Source of the DNA: PWVB01 sp964530185 | GTDB taxonomy: Bacteria > Chloroflexota > Anaerolineae > B4-G1 > SLSP01 | DNA length: 18,058 nt | Direction: 5' to 3' | Assembly (NCBI GenBank): GCA_964530185.1 | Contig: CAZHBB010000062.1 | Coordinates: 1-18,058, forward strand | Part shown: positions 14,193 to 18,058 of the stretch, one piece after another | Position numbering within the stretch: position 1 is the stretch's first letter | Layout of the letters: each line of letters begins with the position of its first letter | Position numbers and translations under genes: made by a program | The notes under the pieces: model-generated | Told to the model about the DNA's origin: nothing | What the model saw: the letters and a program-made list of their open reading frames with translations, nothing else | Database searches by the model: none

Positions 14193-16767
14193 GCAGCTTC
14201 TAACTATCATCAGGCAAGCGGTCGAAGCGGGAGCAACCCACCTCGATCTTAGTTATCAAGAGTTGACCGTGCTTCCGCCGGAGATTGGCGTGCTGGACCA
14301 GTTGGTCTCGCTGGACCTCTGCGGCAACGATCTGATCGCGCTGCCCCCCGAGATTGGGCGGCTGCGCCAACTGGTGCGCCTGGACCTGCGCCACAATCAG
14401 TTGGTCTCCCTGGTGCCGGAGATCGGACTGCTGACCAACCTCCAGACGCTGGACCTGCGCGACAACCGTCTCCTTTCATTGCCCCCCGAGATGGAGATGT
14501 TGGTGAACCTCAAGGAGCTAGATCTGCGCGAGAACCAGCTTCAGGTCTTCCCGCAGGTACTGTTGAGGTTGATCAACCTCGAAGAGCTGCATCTGTGGAG
14601 CAACCCGCTGGTGGCATTGCCCTTGGAGATGGAATATCTCTCCCGGCTGCGAGTCCTCAACCTGGGAGGGAACGCCATGACGGAGATCCCCCCAGCGGTG
14701 TGGCGTTTGAGCAACCTGGAACGACTGATTGTGGACCATACGCACGTCCGCGCGCTGCCGCCGGAGGTGCGCTATCTCCAGCGGCTCACCTATCTGGAGC
14801 TGCACGACAACCGATTGAGCACGCTGCCGCGTGAGATCGGTGTCCTCAAGCGCCTGCTCACCCTGGTGCTGCACACTAATGCCATTACGCATCTGCCTTT
14901 CGAGATCGGCGACCTGAACCGCCTACGCCACCTCGACCTGCGACGTAACCAACTGGTCTCCCTCCCTCCCACCATCGGGCGGCTGCGGGCGCTCGTTTGG
15001 CTGGATCTTGCGGACAATCCGCTGGCCATCCCTCCAGAGATCTTGGCGCGGCGTGAGGAGCCAGAGGCCATCCTGACCTACTACGTGGAGCACCTGGAGG
15101 GAGCTAAGCGGCCCCTCAACGAAGCCAAGATGGTGTTGGTAGGACAGGCAGGGGTCGGCAAGACATCGCTGACCCGACGTCTGATCGCAGACACCTACGA
15201 TCCCTGGGAATCTAAGACGGAAGGGATCGCTATCCAACCCTGGCGCGTGCAGGTCAACCAGACCGAGATCAAGCTCAATGTGTGGGACTTCGGGGGCCAG
15301 GAGATCATGCACGCGACCCATCAGTTCTTCTTGACCCGCCGCACTCTCTATCTGCTGGTGTTGGACTGCCGTCTAAGCGAGGAGGAGAACCGGCTGGAGT
15401 ACTGGCTGAAGATCATTCAGAGCTTTGGTGGGGATTCCCCCGTGATTGTGGTGGGCAACAAGGCCGACCTGGAGCGGCTGGACCTGGACCGCAGGGGGTT
15501 GATGCTCAAATACCCACAGATCCGGGCCATTTTGGAGACGTCTTGTGCCACGGGGCTGGGAATCGACCGCCTGCGTGCCCGCATCGCGCGCGAGGTCACC
15601 CGCATGCCGCACGTGCGGGACAACCTCCTGAACTCCTGGTTTGCAGTCAAGGAGGAGATGGAGCGTCTGGATCACGACTACGTGCCCTATGAGCGCTATC
15701 TGGAGGTATGTCGCGCCCACGGGGTGCTGGACGGACGGAGTCAGCGCACGCTTATCGGCTTCTTGCATGACCTGGGGGTGGTTTTGAACTTCCAGGACGA
15801 TCCCAGGTTGGAGGACACGAATATTTTGAACCCTCAGTGGGTGACCAACGGCGTCTACCGCATACTGAATGACCCTCGTTTGGTGGAGCGTCATGGGGTG
15901 TTGGAGCGCTCGGACCTCGATGATATCCTCGATCCTCGCACCTACCCCCGACACAAACACCAGTTCATCCTGGACATGATGCAGAAGTTCGAGCTTTGCT
16001 TTCCCTTCGAGGGAACGGTGACGGCGCGCTACCTGATCCCAGACCTTCTCAGCAAGGAGGCGCCGCCTCTGGGGCCTGACTCATGGGACGATGTCCTGCG
16101 GTTTGAATACCACTACAACGTGCTACCCAGCAGCATTATCTCACGGTTTATCGTCCGAATGCACCGTTTCATCCACGAGAACCTGTTCTGGCGCAGCGGT
16201 GTCGTGGTCGCTGATCAAGGGAACCTGGCGCTGGTCAGGGCTGACCGCGAGGACCGCAAGATCTTGGTCTGGGTCAAAGGGCCGGAGCGCACCCGGCGCG
16301 TGTTGCTGAGCCTGATTCGCTTCCACTTTGATGTCATCCATGGCTCCATCTCGGGCATCGAAGTGCAGGAAAAGGTGCCTCTCCCCGATCATCCGGAGAT
16401 CCTGGTGGATTATCAATATCTCCTGGACCTGGAGGCCATGGGCGAGAGGAGCTTCGTGCCCCCGGGCTTGAGAAAGCGGATCGAGGTGCGGTCGCTGCTA
16501 GAGGGGCTCGATCTGGCCTGGGAGCAGCGTCAGGCAGTGCGACTGCGTCAGACCCTGGTCGAGCGTTTCGACGAGGAGGAGCTGCGCACGCTCTGCTACG
16601 ACCTAGGGATCGATTTCGAGAGCCTGCCAGCGGAGGGACGGGTGGGCAAGGCGCGTGAGTTGGTAGCTTACCTGGAACGCCGCCAGCGCCTGGGCGATCT
16701 GGCCCGCGTTGGGGAGGCGCTGCGCCCTGACATACCCTGGCGGGCGCTGCTCCAGGAGTTGATTTGA
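14182..16767 (+). CDS. Roco-family protein: leucine-rich repeats, Roc GTPase, COR domain, C-terminal effector-associated domain (861 aa)
   Basis: Roco proteins are large GTPases that dimerise through COR and switch with nucleotide state. Residues 21-296 contain twelve 23-residue leucine-rich repeats. The Roc GTPase follows: GQAGVGKTS with Lys327 (G1), WDFGGQE (368-374, G3), NKAD (426-429, G4) and TSCA (453-456, G5). The COR-type region covers about 480-765, including NPQWVTNGVYRILND. Residues 788-855 (LRQTLVERFDEEELRTLCYD onward, then GKARELVAYLERR) match a death-like effector-associated domain found in Chloroflexota and cyanobacterial conflict proteins; I cannot name the numbered subfamily. 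Such domains recruit partners carrying the same domain. GTG 14182 starts 11 bases before the upstream stop, with GGGGG a few bases before it, so translation is probably coupled. The GTPase appears intact; no kinase or protease effector is fused, making the upstream peptidase/glycosidase the natural partner. Confidence 0.92.
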   Translation: MNDEQLLTIIRQAVEAGATHLDLSYQELTVLPPEIGVLDQLVSLDLCGNDLIALPPEIGRLRQLVRLDLRHNQLVSLVPEIGLLTNLQTLDLRDNRLLSLPPEMEMLVNLKELDLRENQLQVFPQVLLRLINLEELHLWSNPLVALPLEMEYLSRLRVLNLGGNAMTEIPPAVWRLSNLERLIVDHTHVRALPPEVRYLQRLTYLELHDNRLSTLPREIGVLKRLLTLVLHTNAITHLPFEIGDLNRLRHLDLRRNQLVSLPPTIGRLRALVWLDLADNPLAIPPEILARREEPEAILTYYVEHLEGAKRPLNEAKMVLVGQAGVGKTSLTRRLIADTYDPWESKTEGIAIQPWRVQVNQTEIKLNVWDFGGQEIMHATHQFFLTRRTLYLLVLDCRLSEEENRLEYWLKIIQSFGGDSPVIVVGNKADLERLDLDRRGLMLKYPQIRAILETSCATGLGIDRLRARIAREVTRMPHVRDNLLNSWFAVKEEMERLDHDYVPYERYLEVCRAHGVLDGRSQRTLIGFLHDLGVVLNFQDDPRLEDTNILNPQWVTNGVYRILNDPRLVERHGVLERSDLDDILDPRTYPRHKHQFILDMMQKFELCFPFEGTVTARYLIPDLLSKEAPPLGPDSWDDVLRFEYHYNVLPSSIISRFIVRMHRFIHENLFWRSGVVVADQGNLALVRADREDRKILVWVKGPERTRRVLLSLIRFHFDVIHGSISGIEVQEKVPLPDHPEILVDYQYLLDLEAMGERSFVPPGLRKRIEVRSLLEGLDLAWEQRQAVRLRQTLVERFDEEELRTLCYDLGIDFESLPAEGRVGKARELVAYLERRQRLGDLARVGEALRPDIPWRALLQELI
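14242..15069 (+). repeat. Twelve tandem 69-base units encoding leucine-rich repeats
   Basis: The N-terminal part of the Roco gene keeps an exact 69-base (23-codon) period for twelve units, each starting with an LxL codon triplet such as LDLRDN, LDLRRN or LELHDN and usually containing LPPEI. There are no indels between units; the last one drifts after LAIPPEIL. The DNA copies are diverged, so this is an old repeat array rather than recent amplification. Confidence 0.9.
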
Positions 16768-16898
16768 GCTGGACTGAGTAGCCGCCCGCTGTGGGATGAG
16801 CGACATATGAAGGAAGCTCCCTCGGCACCTGGTTATCCCTTTATCATATCGCATCCGTTGCACCAAGGCACGGCGGTCTATGGGCGGGGCAATGGCCT

Positions 16899-17930
16899 TC
16901 AAGGCGTCATGGTGAGCACCTTGGCGCCTTTTACCCTGCCACCCTTGAGGGCCATCAGGGCCTTATTAGCTTCCTCCAACGGATAGGTCTGCACTACGGG
17001 TTTGATAGGAATGCTGGCAGCCAGCTCCAGGAACTCCGCCACATCCCTGCGCGTGACGTTAGCGACGCTCTTGATCTCCTTCTCCAGCCACAGGTGCGTT
17101 GCATAGTCCAGGTTCATCAGGTAAGCTTGGTCGCCCGCCTCCTTTCGTATGGCGTTGATGACGAGTCGTCCTCCCGGTGCCAGGTTCTTCAGAGCCTCCA
17201 CGACCGGTTTCCACGCTGGAGTGGTGTCAATGATCGCATCAAGTTTGACCGGCGCTTGCTTCTCAGTGTCACCAGCCCAGACAGCTCCCAGGGTGCGGGC
17301 TAGCTCGCGTTGCTGCGGGTTACGGGCGAAGACATAGACTTCGGTGTGGGGATAGAGCTTGTGCGCCACCTGAATCACCAGGTGACCGGAGGCACCAAAG
17401 CCAGTGAGGCCCAGCCGTTGGCCGTCCTGAAGCTGGCAGAGCCTCAGGGAGCGATAGCCAACGCCGCCGGCGCAGAGCAGAGGTGCGGCCTCGACATCGG
17501 AGAAAACCTTGGGGATGGGATAGGCAAAAGCCTCGTTGACCCGCATGTACTCCGCATAGCCGCCGAAGGCATCGCGCCCGGTCGCCCGGAACTCCTTACA
17601 CAGGTTTTCCTCCCCGCGCTGACAGGCGTCGCAATGGCCACAGGCGGAGAAGATCCAGGCGACACCGACGCGGTCGCCGATGGCGAATCGTTTGGCGTCG
17701 GCCCCCCTGTCGACGACGCGCCCCACAACCTCATGGCCCAGGATCATGGGCAGCGTCGAGGGCGGCGTACGTCCCTCAATCTCGTCCAGCTCGGTATGGC
17801 AGACGCCGCAGGCGCTCACGCGGATAAGGACCTCTTTCGGCCCGGGGACCGGATCTGGCAGGTCGCGCAGTTTGAGCGGTTGGGCATCTGGTTTAAGGGC
17901 TCCGATACGTTCCAACACCATCGCTTTCAT
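16899..17930 (-). CDS. Zinc-dependent alcohol dehydrogenase, MDR superfamily
   Basis: This 343-residue protein is a medium-chain zinc alcohol dehydrogenase, oxidising an alcohol or reducing an aldehyde with NAD(P). Catalytic zinc ligands Cys44 (ACGVCHTE) and His66-Glu67 (LGHEVVG) are present, and the structural zinc cysteines are Cys97, Cys100, Cys103 and Cys111 in ACGHCDACQRGEENLC. The Rossmann motif is GFGASGHL (about 180-187). Length is typical, and the substrate cannot be assigned. The ATG at 17930 has GAGGAGG about nine bases upstream and AAGGGA closer. It converges with the Roco gene across a 131-base gap (16768-16898) in which I see no strong terminator. Upstream, 17931-18058 shows an inverted repeat but no further gene. 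Assignment is confident. Confidence 0.92.
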   Translation of the reverse strand: MKAMVLERIGALKPDAQPLKLRDLPDPVPGPKEVLIRVSACGVCHTELDEIEGRTPPSTLPMILGHEVVGRVVDRGADAKRFAIGDRVGVAWIFSACGHCDACQRGEENLCKEFRATGRDAFGGYAEYMRVNEAFAYPIPKVFSDVEAAPLLCAGGVGYRSLRLCQLQDGQRLGLTGFGASGHLVIQVAHKLYPHTEVYVFARNPQQRELARTLGAVWAGDTEKQAPVKLDAIIDTTPAWKPVVEALKNLAPGGRLVINAIRKEAGDQAYLMNLDYATHLWLEKEIKSVANVTRRDVAEFLELAASIPIKPVVQTYPLEEANKALMALKGGRVKGAKVLTMTP

Positions 17931-17965
17931 GTCCCTTCGCCTCCTCAGATCTGGAGATGACCTCT

Positions 17966-17996
17966 ATGGCGTAGGTCTATGGCTAAGGTACGCCAT
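17966..17996. repeat. Inverted repeat upstream of the alcohol dehydrogenase gene, possible operator
   Basis: ATGGCGTA (17966-17973) and TACGCCAT (17989-17996) are perfect 8-base arms with a 15-base spacer, 36 to 66 bases upstream of the ATG on the minus strand. A weak TAAAAT lies just further upstream (about 18002-18007) without a convincing -35 element. The position would suit an operator, but this is inference. Confidence 0.35.
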
Positions 17997-18058
17997 TCAT
18001 ATTTTAGCGTTTGAGCATGGACCGGCGAGTGATTATTGGGCCGGATCGCTGTTCGGAC

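Noticed and set aside
16768..16898. Terminator between the Roco and alcohol dehydrogenase genes
   Set aside because: I looked for inverted repeats in this convergent 131-base gap and found no stem of convincing length.
1..18058. tRNA or rRNA genes, CRISPR arrays, insertion sequences, phage genes, attachment sites
   Set aside because: No tRNA-like cloverleaf, regularly spaced short repeat array, transposase or integrase motif was seen on either strand.

Overview
The window is GC-rich and gene-dense, about 18 kb, and reads like a chromosomal segment of a member of the Chloroflexota (Anaerolineae-like). That is an inference from gene content: a class III ribonucleotide reductase, a bacterial alpha-2-macroglobulin, a Roco GTPase with an effector-associated domain, and a multidomain protein ending in a helix-hairpin-helix-type module. 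No rRNA, tRNA, CRISPR array, insertion sequence or phage gene was recognised.

Layout. Positions 1-2121 (+) hold the 3' part of an anaerobic ribonucleotide reductase operon: nrdD (cut by the window edge), a separate 63-residue protein carrying the glycyl-radical site, and nrdG. A hairpin and a gap of about 390 bases follow. Positions 2509-7485 (+) encode a 1658-residue membrane-anchored alpha-2-macroglobulin with an intact thioester motif and six predicted membrane helices inserted in its middle. A strong hairpin at 7525-7556 separates it from a convergent minus-strand cluster. In transcription order that cluster is rsgA (10176-11183), a small secreted protein of unknown function (9434-10111), a PlsC-type acyltransferase (8616-9374) and an aldo/keto reductase (7589-8593). 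A good sigma70-type promoter lies just upstream of rsgA.

The divergent 342-base region at 11184-11525 carries this minus-strand promoter, a plus-strand promoter candidate, a 16-base palindrome and a 10-base direct repeat with an 11-base period. Downstream on the plus strand are two genes overlapping by 11 bases. The first (11526-14192) encodes an M23 peptidase, three SH3-like domains, a TIM-barrel glycosidase and a helix-hairpin-helix-like module. It has no signal peptide, and an in-frame stop codon directly before its ATG rules out an N-terminal extension. The second (14182-16767) encodes a Roco protein: twelve leucine-rich repeats, a Roc GTPase, a COR region and a C-terminal effector-associated (death-like) domain. 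A convergent zinc alcohol dehydrogenase gene (16899-17930, -) ends the window.

The most interesting unit is the M23/SH3/glycosidase plus Roco-EAD pair. Its architecture suggests a switch-controlled wall-degrading or lysis module, possibly a conflict or programmed-death system. The split NrdD and the alpha-2-macroglobulin with an internal membrane domain are the next most unusual observations.
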